A stretch of 64,000 nucleotides of DNA from Cryomorphaceae bacterium (GCA_024638285.1 JAHEKP010000002.1:1-64000), one strand, 5' to 3'; shown: positions 1 through 9,938, counted from the stretch's first letter. Numbers and translations are program-made. Notes: generated from the letters alone by a model not told the origin.

Positions 1-1508
1 TTCTGATCTGCCGGAGTTAAAGATTGTACTGCTTTAGCTTTATCCTCTTTTTGGTCTTTTTTAAAACGCTTATCAAAAAAGGCCATGCTAACTCCGGTAC
101 TAATATTGATTGAGCTTGTAGAAGCCCCAATACTCATGCGTCCGTTAACTACCTCATTAGCTATGGTCGCAATATCACCTACGGTAGTAGTACCAATATA
201 GAATTGAATTATAGGCGTTAATCTTAGCTGTAAGGCGGCATTGATGCGATCGCTGTGAAATTCATCCATTGCCATGTAATAACCACCTTTTAATTGAACG
301 TTACGGCCAAGCCAAAGCATAGTGTTGAATCCTAAATATGTGTAGTCATTCCAAGAATTCTTACGATTTACATAATGAGCACCTAGGTAACTGTATTTCG
401 AGACGTTGTATTTCAAGGCAACATTAGTTACTTGAGGAGTACGGAATGTTAATGATTGCGTAGCATTTACAAGCTCAGTACTAATACCATTTTGGATATT
501 TTCAGTGTAATCTGAGATAGTATTAGCTATAGCACTAGCCAATGTATCTCCCGATGCACTGGTGTAAGAAAATCCATCTATGGTGGCGTTTCCTGAAAGG
601 CTCTTACCAATAGTACTATTAAAATTTAAGTCGCTAGCTCCCAATCCGCTCATTGAAAGTTGAAGATCTAAATGTTCAATGGGGCTATACGTTACGCCAA
701 AACCAATAGTCCCGTTTGATTGGCTTCCTGTGGTAGCAAAGTTCACCAATCCAGCGATATCCCCATTACTTAATAAGGATAGGGGTAAAATAGCGTCAGA
801 TGACAATTGGTTTAAGCTATCTAGTGAAGTACCTGCAGTAAAGACCCCAGAAGTAGCTAAAGCAAAATCATAATCTACATTCAGCGCATTCATTCCTGTC
901 GTAGTGTTTTCTGTGCTAGAAATACTAAAGGCATTAGTAGTCAGCTGAGCACCTGCGACGTAGTTATTTAAATGGTAGGTAACACCTACGCGCAACTTCT
1001 CTTCGAAGATGGTCCGCTGTATTCCGAAATAAGTGGCGTTAGTCATTTGGAAACGCATAGCTAAAGCATCGAAATTCCCTGAATAATTAAGATCTAAGTT
1101 GCCGTTGGCATCTGCCATTCCTTCTTTGATGAAACTCGCAAGATCATTGTCAAGAGTGAATCCAATTCCCACAGATGTGGAGTTTCCCGCAAAAATAAAG
1201 TTGTCCCCAAATTTCAAACCTATCTGTAAGGCATCTACTTGAGTCTCATTTTCTATTGTAAATTCATCAGAAGAAAGGTTCTGAATGTTCTGTAAAATAT
1301 CTGTAGTTGCGAAGAGACTACCAGCAGTTTCACTCATGTTCAGGTCATTCTGAAGCCCAAAATATTGTAAGTGAAATTTAGTCATAGGATCAGCTCCAGG
1401 ATTTTGAAGAAGATTACCTGGATTAGCAGCTAAACCGAATGTAGTAAAGTCTTGTGCGTTACTTAAAATAGTAACCAAAGCAAAGAATAGTATTAAGGTC
1501 TTTTTCAT
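1..1508 (-). CDS. Outer-membrane protein of DUF5723 type, 3' end cut by window edge
   Basis: The reading frame is open from an ATG at 1508 down to base 1 with no stop, so about 502 codons are visible and the C-terminus lies outside. It starts with a Sec signal peptide (MKKTLILFFALVTILSNAQ, cleavage after NAQ). Alternating hydrophobic, glycine and asparagine stretches follow, as expected of an outer-membrane beta-barrel. The N-terminal arrangement (GLAANPGNLLQNPGADPMT, then an LQND stretch) resembles the Bacteroidota DUF5723 family, whose function is unknown. It begins 13 bases after the stop of the large lipoprotein gene, so the two are probably co-transcribed and both surface-located. The family assignment is by eye and moderate; that it is a secreted barrel-type protein is firmer. 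Confidence 0.6.
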   Translation of the reverse strand, partial: MKKTLILFFALVTILSNAQDFTTFGLAANPGNLLQNPGADPMTKFHLQYFGLQNDLNMSETAGSLFATTDILQNIQNLSSDEFTIENETQVDALQIGLKFGDNFIFAGNSTSVGIGFTLDNDLASFIKEGMADANGNLDLNYSGNFDALAMRFQMTNATYFGIQRTIFEEKLRVGVTYHLNNYVAGAQLTTNAFSISSTENTTTGMNALNVDYDFALATSGVFTAGTSLDSLNQLSSDAILPLSLLSNGDIAGLVNFATTGSQSNGTIGFGVTYSPIEHLDLQLSMSGLGASDLNFNSTIGKSLSGNATIDGFSYTSASGDTLASAIANTISDYTENIQNGISTELVNATQSLTFRTPQVTNVALKYNVSKYSYLGAHYVNRKNSWNDYTYLGFNTMLWLGRNVQLKGGYYMAMDEFHSDRINAALQLRLTPIIQFYIGTTTVGDIATIANEVVNGRMSIGASTSSINISTGVSMAFFDKRFKKDQKEDKAKAVQSLTPADQ

Positions 1509-1521
1509 GATAACTATAGTA

Positions 1522-3576
1522 TTATAAGGTAACGTTCACTTTGAACTGGACACCTAGATTTAAATTCAGCGTTGCATCTGTTCTGAGTTTTACTGGATCA
1601 GTTCCATTGTTGTAGGTGTCCATAGTCGCCTCAGCAGTAATATGAACTGCTTCTAGCACTGCAGTTGCTTCACTCGCATCAAGTTCCAATTCTGAATCCA
1701 AAATATTTGCCGCTACTATGATGCCGTTCGCATCGGGTATCCCACTTTCCATTAGACCAAAATCTTTAACTAGAATGGTATTCCAGTTGGCATCATAGAA
1801 CGTTAGATTTAACGCAGCATCTAATGGAAGCGTAGTGGTGGTCTGTAATAGTAGTTTTGCAGATTCTAGTGAAGCACCTTCGGGTAGTACATCCGAATTA
1901 TTTTGATTAGTAGCGAGCGTGTCGTAAAAGCCTAGTCCAGTTGCCGTGAAATAAAAGGGCATCTCCATTAATAAATCTCCAGAAATACTGCTTGTATTTG
2001 TCACAAAGTTCTCAGTACCAAACGTTGTTGTGTCATGATTAACGTTAACAGTTCCTCCGTAGGTGATGGAGTCCTTTGGTAACGTAAATACGTCTACGAT
2101 GCTCGAGTTCGTATTATCAAAGGTTAACGTTCCAGTGGCCGTATTTCCTAAGGTTGTAGGGTAGGGCAACACATAGTTCGGCCCATTTAAACCATAGGCT
2201 GTACCGTCCTTAAAGCTATTGAAGTCCAAAACCAGTTGAATGGGTAGACCTATGGAGTTGGTTATCGCCATTGCAATGCTTGGTTCTGCGAAAGAAATTT
2301 CACCATCGAAGTTTTCTAAAAAATCTATGGCTAAATCCACAGCTCCTGGATCTATGGTGATTTGTTGAGTTCCAAAGAATCCTCTAATGTGACCAAACTG
2401 TAGGTTCGTCATTTCAAAGGTCATGTCCAATGCATCTGAACTATCGATATTTACCATATTCCCGGATCCTACAAGAGTTGCTGCAACGGCAATGGGTAGA
2501 CGACTGTGGTTCTGGCTAGGATCTTGAGTAAGGTCGAGAATGCTGCCATTTAAATTAATTGATCCTGTTGTCGTGGCACCTGCGGCAATGATGATTGTGG
2601 TATCAACTTCTACACCATTTTGATCCGATCCAGGGAAATTCAAATTCAATTCTAAGTTTTCTGCTAGCGTTGAAACGAATTCATAGTCGAAGCTTGCAGT
2701 ACTGAACATTAATTCTCTCAATTCTTCTGAACCACCAGTACTCAAATCTACATATTGCGTATCAGAACTAATAGGTTGAGTACTAATCTGTGTGATGGCG
2801 TTGTAGACTTCTAAATTTGCTGATGATATAGCTAATTCTAGATTATCAGTGGTATCAATAGCAACTAAATTTGTTCCTGAGCCTGGCGATGTGAGTGAAG
2901 TGATTTTAAATCCGATATTATTTGGTAAGGTAATGTTTACCAATGATTCTGTATCACTACCGGTTCCTCCATTCGCAGCAATATTATTCATTGAATAAGT
3001 CAATAAGGTTGCACCGTTTGAAACATTTACTAGATCTATGCCTATACTAACGGGCACTGGCCAATCGTTTGTTAGACCTAATGTGAGCGTCCCGTTTGAA
3101 AACGAAGCACTAGTAAATGTACCAAAGCCACCTCCGCCATACGTTCCGACATTTGATTCGTTCATTTGTGGAAATAGTCCAATGCTGCCGTGTGCGGATG
3201 ATAATGCGGTTAAACCTGCATCTGAAGCTACTGCACCTAGCGAGATGTCCTGAGTCATCGATACGTTACTTACTGCAACTGTGCCCATTGCAATACTGCT
3301 ACTCGAAGGAGATTGAGCCGGAATACTTATTAAATCATTCACATCAATTCCGAAAACACTATCCTCTGCTACAATTACCTTGTAGACTGTATTATCATCA
3401 AAGATTAACGAACTATCGGGAATGAGCAAATGATCCATTGTTAGACCAATTTCTCCTAATGGTAAGGCAATAATAGGGTCAGCAATTATGTCAATGTTTG
3501 TTGGATCCACAACATCTGACTGACAACTACTTAAGGCCATTCCAGTTGTGAGGGCTGAAACTAAGAGCTTTTTCAT
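1522..3576 (-). CDS. Large secreted lipoprotein, function unknown
   Basis: The protein has 684 residues. I place the start at the ATG at 3576, giving a lipoprotein signal peptide MKKLLVSALTTGMALSSC with the lipobox cysteine at residue 18. An in-frame ATG at 3600 would put charged residues before the signal and lies inside the predicted -7 promoter box, so I reject it. The mature part is rich in Thr, Ser, Asn and Asp, with short beta-strand patterns and no catalytic motif. It looks like a stack of beta-sandwich-like modules anchored by lipid to the outer membrane. It leads a two-gene unit with the downstream barrel-like protein. I do not recognise a named family. Confidence 0.75.
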   Translation of the reverse strand: MKKLLVSALTTGMALSSCQSDVVDPTNIDIIADPIIALPLGEIGLTMDHLLIPDSSLIFDDNTVYKVIVAEDSVFGIDVNDLISIPAQSPSSSSIAMGTVAVSNVSMTQDISLGAVASDAGLTALSSAHGSIGLFPQMNESNVGTYGGGGFGTFTSASFSNGTLTLGLTNDWPVPVSIGIDLVNVSNGATLLTYSMNNIAANGGTGSDTESLVNITLPNNIGFKITSLTSPGSGTNLVAIDTTDNLELAISSANLEVYNAITQISTQPISSDTQYVDLSTGGSEELRELMFSTASFDYEFVSTLAENLELNLNFPGSDQNGVEVDTTIIIAAGATTTGSINLNGSILDLTQDPSQNHSRLPIAVAATLVGSGNMVNIDSSDALDMTFEMTNLQFGHIRGFFGTQQITIDPGAVDLAIDFLENFDGEISFAEPSIAMAITNSIGLPIQLVLDFNSFKDGTAYGLNGPNYVLPYPTTLGNTATGTLTFDNTNSSIVDVFTLPKDSITYGGTVNVNHDTTTFGTENFVTNTSSISGDLLMEMPFYFTATGLGFYDTLATNQNNSDVLPEGASLESAKLLLQTTTTLPLDAALNLTFYDANWNTILVKDFGLMESGIPDANGIIVAANILDSELELDASEATAVLEAVHITAEATMDTYNNGTDPVKLRTDATLNLNLGVQFKVNVTL

Positions 3577-3597
3577 GATTTGGGTTATTTGTCTGTA

Positions 3598-3605
3598 CAA
3601 AGGTA
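3598..3605 (-). promoter_or_regulatory. Predicted -7 promoter box of the lipoprotein gene
   Basis: The minus strand reads TACCTTTG, matching the Bacteroidota -7 consensus TAnnTTTG. It sits about 20 bases before the ATG at 3576. A TTG that could serve as the -33 element lies 24 bases further upstream, slightly longer than usual. Confidence 0.45.
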
Positions 3606-3637
3606 CCCAATTACGTCGAGCTGATGAGTCAATAACC

Positions 3638-4471
3638 TTAGAAAACCTTTAAAAAGCCACGGAGTGCAGAGACTTGCTGAGCCATAATATAGCCAGTGAA
3701 TAATTGTTGCATCCCTCGTAAAAGCATCAAGATTACTAGAAGTGAATTGTCCGAAATGGATACATCTAATGCGTGAGCAATAAATAAGGCAACAATGAGA
3801 GTACTAACAATAATAAACTCTCTGAGATTTTTATTTACACTATCTAGGCGCGCCGCTTTGTAGCGAGCATCGCGCCAGTTGGCTGTGATGGATTGATCCT
3901 CCTCTAATTCTGATTGAAGTGCACTTACCTGTTCATGCGCTTGGTCTTGTTGTTTTTTAAGAACCCGCATGGGCACAAGCCACAACAATAAAATGCTTAG
4001 AATAATTCCTCCAAACTCCGGAAATAATGCGATGCCCACTCCGGTGAAGAGCATGCCCGGCAACAGTTGTGACCAGCCCACCAGTAAAAAATTGATGCTT
4101 TGAACACTTTTGCCAAAAACAGTTTTAAGCTTTTGCCTTTCAGATGGGGTTGAATTCGTTCTGAAATCAGCGAGAAGTTGAATGCGTGTGGATGCATTTA
4201 TAAATTGGCTATACATACCAACGAATAGACGAAGTAGCAACAGCAGTAGTAGACTAAGCACGTAATGCACCACCTCAATCTTAGTAGCACCAAAGACTAT
4301 GTATTCAGTACTTAAAAACAACGTTCGTATCAACGGTAGCGAGAGTAAAATGGGTAGTGTTTCTAAAATACCGCTGATGCCTGTAACAGCTAGCACCCAT
4401 CCCAATGAAGGAATATTTTGTTGCTTACGATAAAAATTTATCGCCAGTGCTATGCCGTTTGAGTGATTCAT
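3638..4471 (-). CDS. Integral membrane protein resembling a solitary ABC-exporter membrane domain
   Basis: The protein has 277 residues and about five to six hydrophobic segments (roughly residues 22-50, 64-86, 130-165, 215-235, 240-262). The order is two helices, a charged amphipathic connector (residues 90-125), two helices, then a long Lys/Glu/Gln-rich segment (170-210) before the last helices. This resembles the type-I ABC exporter transmembrane domain, including the SGILETLPILLSLPL-like start. No Walker A, signature or Walker B motif follows; the frame stops directly after the last helix. Its start overlaps the ribBA stop by four bases (ATGA), so it is the last gene of the ftsK-lolA-glycosyltransferase run. 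It may partner with an ATPase encoded elsewhere or be a relic. The similarity is inferred from topology only. Confidence 0.5.
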   Translation of the reverse strand: MNHSNGIALAINFYRKQQNIPSLGWVLAVTGISGILETLPILLSLPLIRTLFLSTEYIVFGATKIEVVHYVLSLLLLLLLRLFVGMYSQFINASTRIQLLADFRTNSTPSERQKLKTVFGKSVQSINFLLVGWSQLLPGMLFTGVGIALFPEFGGIILSILLLWLVPMRVLKKQQDQAHEQVSALQSELEEDQSITANWRDARYKAARLDSVNKNLREFIIVSTLIVALFIAHALDVSISDNSLLVILMLLRGMQQLFTGYIMAQQVSALRGFLKVF

Positions 4472-5577
4472 TCCAAATTAGAATTTTTCACGATTTCAAT
4501 ACCGTAACCACTGACGCCAACCCGCTTGATTGGATTGTTTGTAAGTAAATCAACCTTTCTAATTCCTAAATAATGAATGATTTGTGCGCCTATTCCAAAG
4601 TCTCTTGTGTCTTTGGTAAAGCTTGGAGAGGTAGTGTCATTGTCTTTTTTAAACGAACGGATTCTGTTCAATAGTCGGTCACCGTTCGGTTCTTGGTTCA
4701 TGTAGATAATGGCACCGCGTTTCTTCGCAGCGATACCCTTTAATGCCTTTTCTAGACGTGAACTCTCATTACTCGTAAGTAAATGAAAGATGTCGTTTGC
4801 AACGCCGGCGCTGTGAATACGGACCGGAACAACATCATCCAGTTCCCAAGCACCCATGGTGAGTGCCAAGTGTACTTGATGGTTTGTCTTTTGTTCGAAT
4901 GCGTGCAACGTGAATTCGCCGTGGGGAGTAGTGATTTGGACCTTTTCTTCCAGTTCGATCAAACTTTCTTTAGTCATTCGATAGGCTACAAGGTCTTCAA
5001 TCGTAATGATTTTAAGATTGTGTTTCACCGCTATTTCTTTCAGTTGCGGTAAACGAGCCATGGTGCCGTCCTCGTTCATTATCTCAACAATAACTCCAGC
5101 AGGAGCAAGGCCTGCAAGGCGTGCTAAATCTACAGCCGCTTCGGTATGTCCAACGCGACGTAGGACACCGCCGTCTTTTGCTATGAGTGGAAAGATATGA
5201 CCTGGTCTGGCCAATTGGTCGGGGGTAATGGCAGGGTCTACCAATGCTTTCACCGTCATGTAGCGATCGTAGGCGCTTATACCAGTAGTACAACCTTCGC
5301 CAATACGGTCTATACTCACCGTAAAAGCGGTATTGTTAGGATCAGTATTGTTTGATACCATTGGTGGCAGATCTAATGCTTCTGCGCGCGCACGAAGGAT
5401 TGGAGTACAAATTAAACCGCGCCCTTCAGTCGCCATGAAATTGATCATTTCAGGAGATACTAATTCCGCAGCCGCGACGAAATCACCTTCGTTTTCGCGG
5501 TCCTCATCGTCAACGACAATAACAACTTTGCCTCTGGCAATATCTTCTAAAGCTTCTTCTATAGTATTAAGACTCAT
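4468..5577 (-). CDS. ribB: 3,4-dihydroxy-2-butanone-4-phosphate synthase with degenerate GTP cyclohydrolase II domain
   Basis: The protein has 369 residues. Residues 1-205 form an intact DHBP synthase (riboflavin pathway, ribulose 5-phosphate to DHBP). It keeps the acidic metal/substrate motif [10 protein letters not shown] (residues 23-32), EGRGLI (51-56) and the [11 protein letters not shown] loop (141-151). Residues 210-369 align with GTP cyclohydrolase II, but the zinc cysteines are gone: the region normally reading HSECL...RCDCG is HSAGV...LTSNES here (residues 255-272). The C-terminal DFGIGAQI and TNNPIKR segments persist. The RibA half is therefore probably not catalytic, and another GTP cyclohydrolase is expected in the genome. 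The gene overlaps both neighbours in a polar operon. Confidence 0.9.
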   Translation of the reverse strand: MSLNTIEEALEDIARGKVVIVVDDEDRENEGDFVAAAELVSPEMINFMATEGRGLICTPILRARAEALDLPPMVSNNTDPNNTAFTVSIDRIGEGCTTGISAYDRYMTVKALVDPAITPDQLARPGHIFPLIAKDGGVLRRVGHTEAAVDLARLAGLAPAGVIVEIMNEDGTMARLPQLKEIAVKHNLKIITIEDLVAYRMTKESLIELEEKVQITTPHGEFTLHAFEQKTNHQVHLALTMGAWELDDVVPVRIHSAGVANDIFHLLTSNESSRLEKALKGIAAKKRGAIIYMNQEPNGDRLLNRIRSFKKDNDTTSPSFTKDTRDFGIGAQIIHYLGIRKVDLLTNNPIKRVGVSGYGIEIVKNSNLE

Positions 5578-6709
5578 GCTGATTTCTCTTAGTGGGTTGC
5601 CAAACGCTTGATTTTACTCCTTTTAAATACCGAAGAAAGCCAATAAAAAGCGCTGCATTCATCGCGTAAAAATACATTAAAGGTGTGGCCCAACCGAACG
5701 CCAATAGGATTAACTGTGAAATAGGAAGACCAATAAGCACGCCAGCAAAGAGCACCCAATGTGAGGAGGAGAGTCCTGAGATTAGTGCAACCAGGTAAAG
5801 ATGAGGGGTCAACCAGCGCAATACTTTATGTAAAAAGAATAGAACGCCAAAGGGATAGAGATGCTTAAACAGTAAGGGATAGAATCGGATCAAATTTTGC
5901 CAATTCCCTATACTAATACGAATTTTCCTCCTGTATTCTTCTTTTAATGAAGTGCTTACGTCTTCTAGACCAATTGCAGACTCATTGAACAGCACTTTTT
6001 GATCGCGCGCAATGAGCTGTACCGTCTGAAAGAAATCCTCCATATAAGTATTAGGCGGTATGGGCTGCCAGTAGGATCTCTTCATACTGTATAAACCACC
6101 TTCCATGCCAAAACAAATTCCGTGTTTTCTACTTTCAGCACGACGTATCAAATTTTCAATGGATAGGTAAGCTTTTTCGCTAGTTGTAGTGCTATTTGAG
6201 ACCCCAGCATCTTCATAAACGAGTGAGCCTGCGACAGCTGTAGCCTTTTGAAGTGAAATAGGGCGAACTAATTCCTCAATGGTTTCCTCTTTGAATAAAA
6301 TGTTTGCATCAGTGGCAATAATCACCTCAGCAACTGTTCGATCCACTAAGGTATTAATGGTGGCCGATTTACCCGAGCGTGTTTCATTCACGTGCAGATT
6401 GAGTCTAGGAAATTCATGCTGCAGTTCTCGTATGATTTCATCCGTCCCGTCAGTACTTAAATCGCTTCCAATCCAAACTGAAACAAGATGAATAGGATAG
6501 CGGGTATGGTAGATACTCCGAATTTTAGCTTCAATGATGGAAGCCTCATTGTAGGCTGCGAAAACGATACTTACCGATGGTGGTGTGAATTCGCCCGAGA
6601 AGTCCATTGGCCGTCCAGGAAAAGTTAATTGCCACAAAGGGTACACAACATAAGTCAACGCAATCAAGCACAAGGCTGCCAAAGAAATTAACATTAGTAA
6701 ACTGACCAT
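5567..6709 (-). CDS. Membrane-bound family 2 glycosyltransferase
   Basis: The protein has 380 residues. An N-terminal membrane helix (about 5-25) precedes a GT-A domain. That domain has the [10 protein letters not shown] start (about residue 46), a GSDLSTDGT nucleotide-binding segment, the metal-binding ATDAN motif, a YMEDFFQT acceptor-site motif, and an [17 protein letters not shown] element like the Q/RxxRW box of processive synthases. Two to three membrane helices close the protein. It probably transfers sugars from nucleotide donors at the inner membrane for a surface polysaccharide or glycolipid. It overlaps the upstream glycosyltransferase by 16 bases and ribBA by 11. Donor and acceptor cannot be told from sequence. 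Confidence 0.85.
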   Translation of the reverse strand: MVSLLMLISLAALCLIALTYVVYPLWQLTFPGRPMDFSGEFTPPSVSIVFAAYNEASIIEAKIRSIYHTRYPIHLVSVWIGSDLSTDGTDEIIRELQHEFPRLNLHVNETRSGKSATINTLVDRTVAEVIIATDANILFKEETIEELVRPISLQKATAVAGSLVYEDAGVSNSTTTSEKAYLSIENLIRRAESRKHGICFGMEGGLYSMKRSYWQPIPPNTYMEDFFQTVQLIARDQKVLFNESAIGLEDVSTSLKEEYRRKIRISIGNWQNLIRFYPLLFKHLYPFGVLFFLHKVLRWLTPHLYLVALISGLSSSHWVLFAGVLIGLPISQLILLAFGWATPLMYFYAMNAALFIGFLRYLKGVKSSVWQPTKRNQHES

Positions 6710-7875
6710 GCCTTTGCTATATTTTCCTGAATAGATTCTGGACCAAAGCTACTAAGTATATGTTGGTTCGCGTGTTTACCTAGCGTATTTGCTTGATTAG
6801 GAGATTTCAAAAGTTCCACGAGCGCATGTGCGAAATCTTCGGCTGAATCCGCAAGTAATACGCCCTGGTTACTTTGGTTGAAAAGGCCTTCAGCGCCGAT
6901 TGACGTGCTGACCATTGGGATGCCCCATGAAGCATTCATGATCATCTTAATACGGACACCGGACCCTGCTAAAAGAGGCACGATTCCTATTCCATGCGAT
7001 TTCGCAAATGCCTCAGCATCTGGAACACGACCGTGAACGGTATACCTCTTTACAGCATCACTTTGAAGGTGTTTTGGTGGATTATTTCCGGCAATATGAA
7101 ACGTTGCGTTTGGAATCTTTTGAAGTACCATAGGCCAAACCGAGGTTAAGAACCAGTTCAATCCTTGACGATTCGGTTCCCAGTCCAGAGCACCCAAGTG
7201 AAAACAAGAGAGCGGTGCTAAATGGGTCAAAAGTTTTTGTGGTTGAATGGAAACGGCAATTGTTGTTGTTTTTGAACTGAATCTTTCGAACCACTTTTTG
7301 TCCTCATTACTGATACTCCAAACAGAATCAACATTATTAGTTAGTGCCTCTTCAAACTTTTTCAACCGCTTACTTTGAAGTTTTAAATACCACTGTCTTA
7401 GCGGGTTTCTATCGGCATCACTGGTGCGTTCCCAGATTTTATGCTCCAAATTATGCGCCCTCAAAGTACAATGTTGAGCAATCCGCTGTACCTCATGTAA
7501 ATAGTCGCCCATGAAGGCGCCTTCTAACAGGACAAAATCAAAGTGATTCTGCTCAAAACCACGAAGCCAATCGACCATAGGTTTGATATAAAAACGAATG
7601 GAATGGTAAGGTGCCCTTGTAAATAGTAGGTTGTTGAAGGCTGATGTAATGGTGGGAGAGGTATTTGCACTGAAAACCTTAAGGTGAATAGCGCGAGATA
7701 TTTTTTCAGGAAACTCCTCAAGGTTTTTATGGTGTTTCACTGTATTTAAGGCACCATAGGTGATTTCAAAGGTGCGAAGGGCTAATAGATTTTCAAGAAG
7801 CCTTGCCATAGCAATAGAGCTTCCGTCTTGAGAAGGATAGGGAACTTTGTTAGAAAGTATAAGAAGCTTCTTCAC
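6694..7875 (-). CDS. GT-B (GT1/GT4-like) glycosyltransferase
   Basis: The protein has 393 residues and a two-domain GT-B layout. The N-terminal domain starts KKLLILSNKVPYPSQDGSS, and the donor-binding domain (about 225-385) contains the GALDWEPNRQGL turn, FHIAGNNP, VHGRVPD, and the glycine/valine-rich GIGIVPLLAGSGVRIKMI segment typical of GT4-like enzymes. The start codon is GTG at 7875, whose first base is the last base of the upstream TAG stop. It works in the cytoplasm and with the next gene forms a glycosyltransferase pair, probably building an envelope glycan. Its sequence resembles glycosyltransferases that modify glycolipids in Bacteroidota, but the substrate is unknown. Confidence 0.85.
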   Translation of the reverse strand: MKKLLILSNKVPYPSQDGSSIAMARLLENLLALRTFEITYGALNTVKHHKNLEEFPEKISRAIHLKVFSANTSPTITSAFNNLLFTRAPYHSIRFYIKPMVDWLRGFEQNHFDFVLLEGAFMGDYLHEVQRIAQHCTLRAHNLEHKIWERTSDADRNPLRQWYLKLQSKRLKKFEEALTNNVDSVWSISNEDKKWFERFSSKTTTIAVSIQPQKLLTHLAPLSCFHLGALDWEPNRQGLNWFLTSVWPMVLQKIPNATFHIAGNNPPKHLQSDAVKRYTVHGRVPDAEAFAKSHGIGIVPLLAGSGVRIKMIMNASWGIPMVSTSIGAEGLFNQSNQGVLLADSAEDFAHALVELLKSPNQANTLGKHANQHILSSFGPESIQENIAKAWSVY

Positions 7876-9293
7876 TAGGGCTTTTTAGAGTTTAATCGGG
7901 CTAGTATTTTACTAAACCATTCACCAGATACCAGAGCAGTATCGCTTGAAGCACTTTTAGTTAGCCAAAGAGCTACTGGGGCTAAAATCATAGAAGGCAG
8001 CCAAATAGCTAGGGCAGGGTCCATTAATAGTTCTCTGCCCATTTTTTCAAATGTGGTATTTAAGATGTGAAAAATTAAAAATGCTACAGTTGAGATAACC
8101 AAAGGCAGACCAATGCCTCCTTTGCGGATAATACTGCCCAATGGAGCACCGATAAAGAACATGATTAATACACTAGCACCCAGCGCAAATTTCTTGTAGT
8201 ATTCCAAGTAATGGCGCATTCGCGTCTCTCTGCGCCAATTCATTTCGCGTTCCATTTGTTTGAGATAATCCAGATTACTTCGGGCCAATCGAATGGCATT
8301 TTGAGAAGCGCGTATTCGCATGCCACTCAGAAGGTTTTTCATAACATTATCGTTGGAAACATTTGAGGATTGTCCGCTTGCAACGTCGATGTAATCAAAC
8401 TTGTATTTACCCTTAAGGTTTTTGGTAAAATTCTCTTGACGTTCAGCGATCTGTTCGGCAAGGGTATCAGCAGTTTCTTTTAGTTGCAGCGTATTCATCA
8501 TCATGAAATCTTTACGGCGCGTTTTATATAAATCTGCGTTACTGAAATTGGTCAAAGCAAATCGGAGATAGGCTGTATCAAAAGCACTTCTCGCCCAAGG
8601 CATTTTCTGTCGTTCTTCAACTAGTTTGCGATCAATGTCTTCGTAAGTAGCCCCGTTGTGTAATTCGATCTCTAGGTATTGGTCATCTGCCACGGGACGC
8701 ATGATTCCAGTTGCTGCAGTCAATACTTTTAGATTCCCCTTTTTTGCTTCCTTGTGATCATAGATGTAGATGTCACTGAGTAGCTGCTCACCTTCACCTT
8801 CTTTACTGCCTATTTTAATGCTGTAGCCTTGAAAACCATTATAAAAGATGCCCGGTGTTATGTGGAATGCGGGCTTACTTTTAGAAATGTTAATGAGTAG
8901 ACTCTGGCCTTTTAAATTAGCCACAGGAATTACATTATTGTAGAAGTAAAAGGCTCCAAAAGCGATGGCAATGTTGAGTATAATCAGTGAGCGAATTCCT
9001 CTGAAAAGTGAAATTCCAGAGCCTTTCATCGCGGCAAGTTCATAATGTTCACCAAAATTCCCAAATGTGAGTAGCGAAGCAAATAATACGCTGACAGGAA
9101 GTGCAAAGGGAACCACGCTCGCCGCCCAGTAAAAGAGCAACTCTAACAACACGTACCATTCGATTCCTTTACCCGCGAGATCATCAACATATTTCCAAAC
9201 CATTTGCATCAAAAAGAAAAAGACCATGATTCCTAGGGTAGGTATCAATGGTCTGATAAAACTTTTTAAGACATAAAGGTCTAGTTTTTTCAT
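7875..9293 (-). CDS. LptF/LptG family permease of the LPS exporter
   Basis: The protein has 472 residues, longer than the roughly 360 of the proteobacterial proteins, as is common in Bacteroidota. It has three N-terminal membrane helices (about 15-36, 55-80, 100-120) with the family's ELAAMKGSGIS coupling-helix motif near residue 85. A large periplasmic beta-rich domain follows (about 125-360), then three C-terminal helices with the conserved IGAPLGSIIRKGGIGLPLV segment. The family (YjgP/YjgQ) draws LPS from the inner membrane with the LptB ATPase. Its position next to lolA and ahead of glycosyltransferases fits an envelope-assembly operon. I cannot tell LptF from LptG. Confidence 0.9.
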   Translation of the reverse strand: MKKLDLYVLKSFIRPLIPTLGIMVFFFLMQMVWKYVDDLAGKGIEWYVLLELLFYWAASVVPFALPVSVLFASLLTFGNFGEHYELAAMKGSGISLFRGIRSLIILNIAIAFGAFYFYNNVIPVANLKGQSLLINISKSKPAFHITPGIFYNGFQGYSIKIGSKEGEGEQLLSDIYIYDHKEAKKGNLKVLTAATGIMRPVADDQYLEIELHNGATYEDIDRKLVEERQKMPWARSAFDTAYLRFALTNFSNADLYKTRRKDFMMMNTLQLKETADTLAEQIAERQENFTKNLKGKYKFDYIDVASGQSSNVSNDNVMKNLLSGMRIRASQNAIRLARSNLDYLKQMEREMNWRRETRMRHYLEYYKKFALGASVLIMFFIGAPLGSIIRKGGIGLPLVISTVAFLIFHILNTTFEKMGRELLMDPALAIWLPSMILAPVALWLTKSASSDTALVSGEWFSKILARLNSKKP

Positions 9294-9299
9294 GGGTTC

Positions 9300-9938
9300 T
9301 TAGAGACGATAAAAGCCTTCAAATTCTTTGGAGTTAATATTAAACATCTCTTTATCTAATGGAGTATTAACTTGGTAGGAATCAACACTAAACACTGTTT
9401 TTACACCGTTGGTACCGTATTGCGTGTAGTTTTCTAAAAGAAGGCTGTTCACGTCTATTCCAATAAGTATTTCTTTGACCTCTTCACTAGCAACGGGACG
9501 AAGCGCTACATATTGTATGGTTTTACCATTTTCTTGCGCTTTTCCAGCCATTTTGTAACTGTATCCGCTTTGGTAATTTTTTAAGATATCTGCGGGACTC
9601 AAAGAAGTTTCTTCATCAGAGGCCGTAGTTTCTATCTCTTCATCTTCAGGATAAATTAAATACGCTTTTGATCCGTCAGAAAGAAATTCAAATGCATCTG
9701 TCTTTACACGTACTTTCTCTCCTAAAGCAAAGAGTTCGCCTTTAGAAGACCGCTCTTTCATTTGTCCATTACTGGGGGCTCCTATGGTATTTGTAAATGC
9801 GATGTGTTGTGTTTCTAGCTGCAGCGTGTGCTCGTAAACATCATTGAGCAAGCTTTTCGCTGTATTGTGCGTTTGTGCTTGCGTAAAAAAGGGTAAAAGA
9901 AGTAAAGCGAATAGTTTCATAACGGCGAATTTACGCAT
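9300..9938 (-). CDS. lolA: LolA-like outer-membrane lipoprotein carrier
   Basis: The protein has up to 212 residues. It has a signal peptide ending FFTQAQ and a periplasmic LolA-type beta-sheet fold with the VRVKTDAFEFLSDGSKAYLIYPEDEE segment and the late INSKEFEGFYRL end. LolA family proteins carry lipoproteins across the periplasm to the outer membrane. The gene directly follows ftsK, the same neighbour order as in Escherichia coli, which supports the call. Two ATG codons are possible: 9938, overlapping ftsK by eight bases, or 9920, giving MKLFALLLLPFF as a more standard signal start. The second is at least as plausible. Confidence 0.85.
   Translation of the reverse strand: MRKFAVMKLFALLLLPFFTQAQTHNTAKSLLNDVYEHTLQLETQHIAFTNTIGAPSNGQMKERSSKGELFALGEKVRVKTDAFEFLSDGSKAYLIYPEDEEIETTASDEETSLSPADILKNYQSGYSYKMAGKAQENGKTIQYVALRPVASEEVKEILIGIDVNSLLLENYTQYGTNGVKTVFSVDSYQVNTPLDKEMFNINSKEFEGFYRL

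Noticed and set aside
679-873. Open frame on the plus strand within the first 1.5 kb
   Set aside because: It is antisense to the truncated outer-membrane protein gene, which has a signal peptide and an unbroken 502-codon frame; the plus frame shows no start signal or motif.
3577-3600. N-terminal extension of the lipoprotein to an ATG at 3600
   Set aside because: It would place eight extra residues before a perfect lipoprotein signal, and its start codon overlaps the predicted -7 box.
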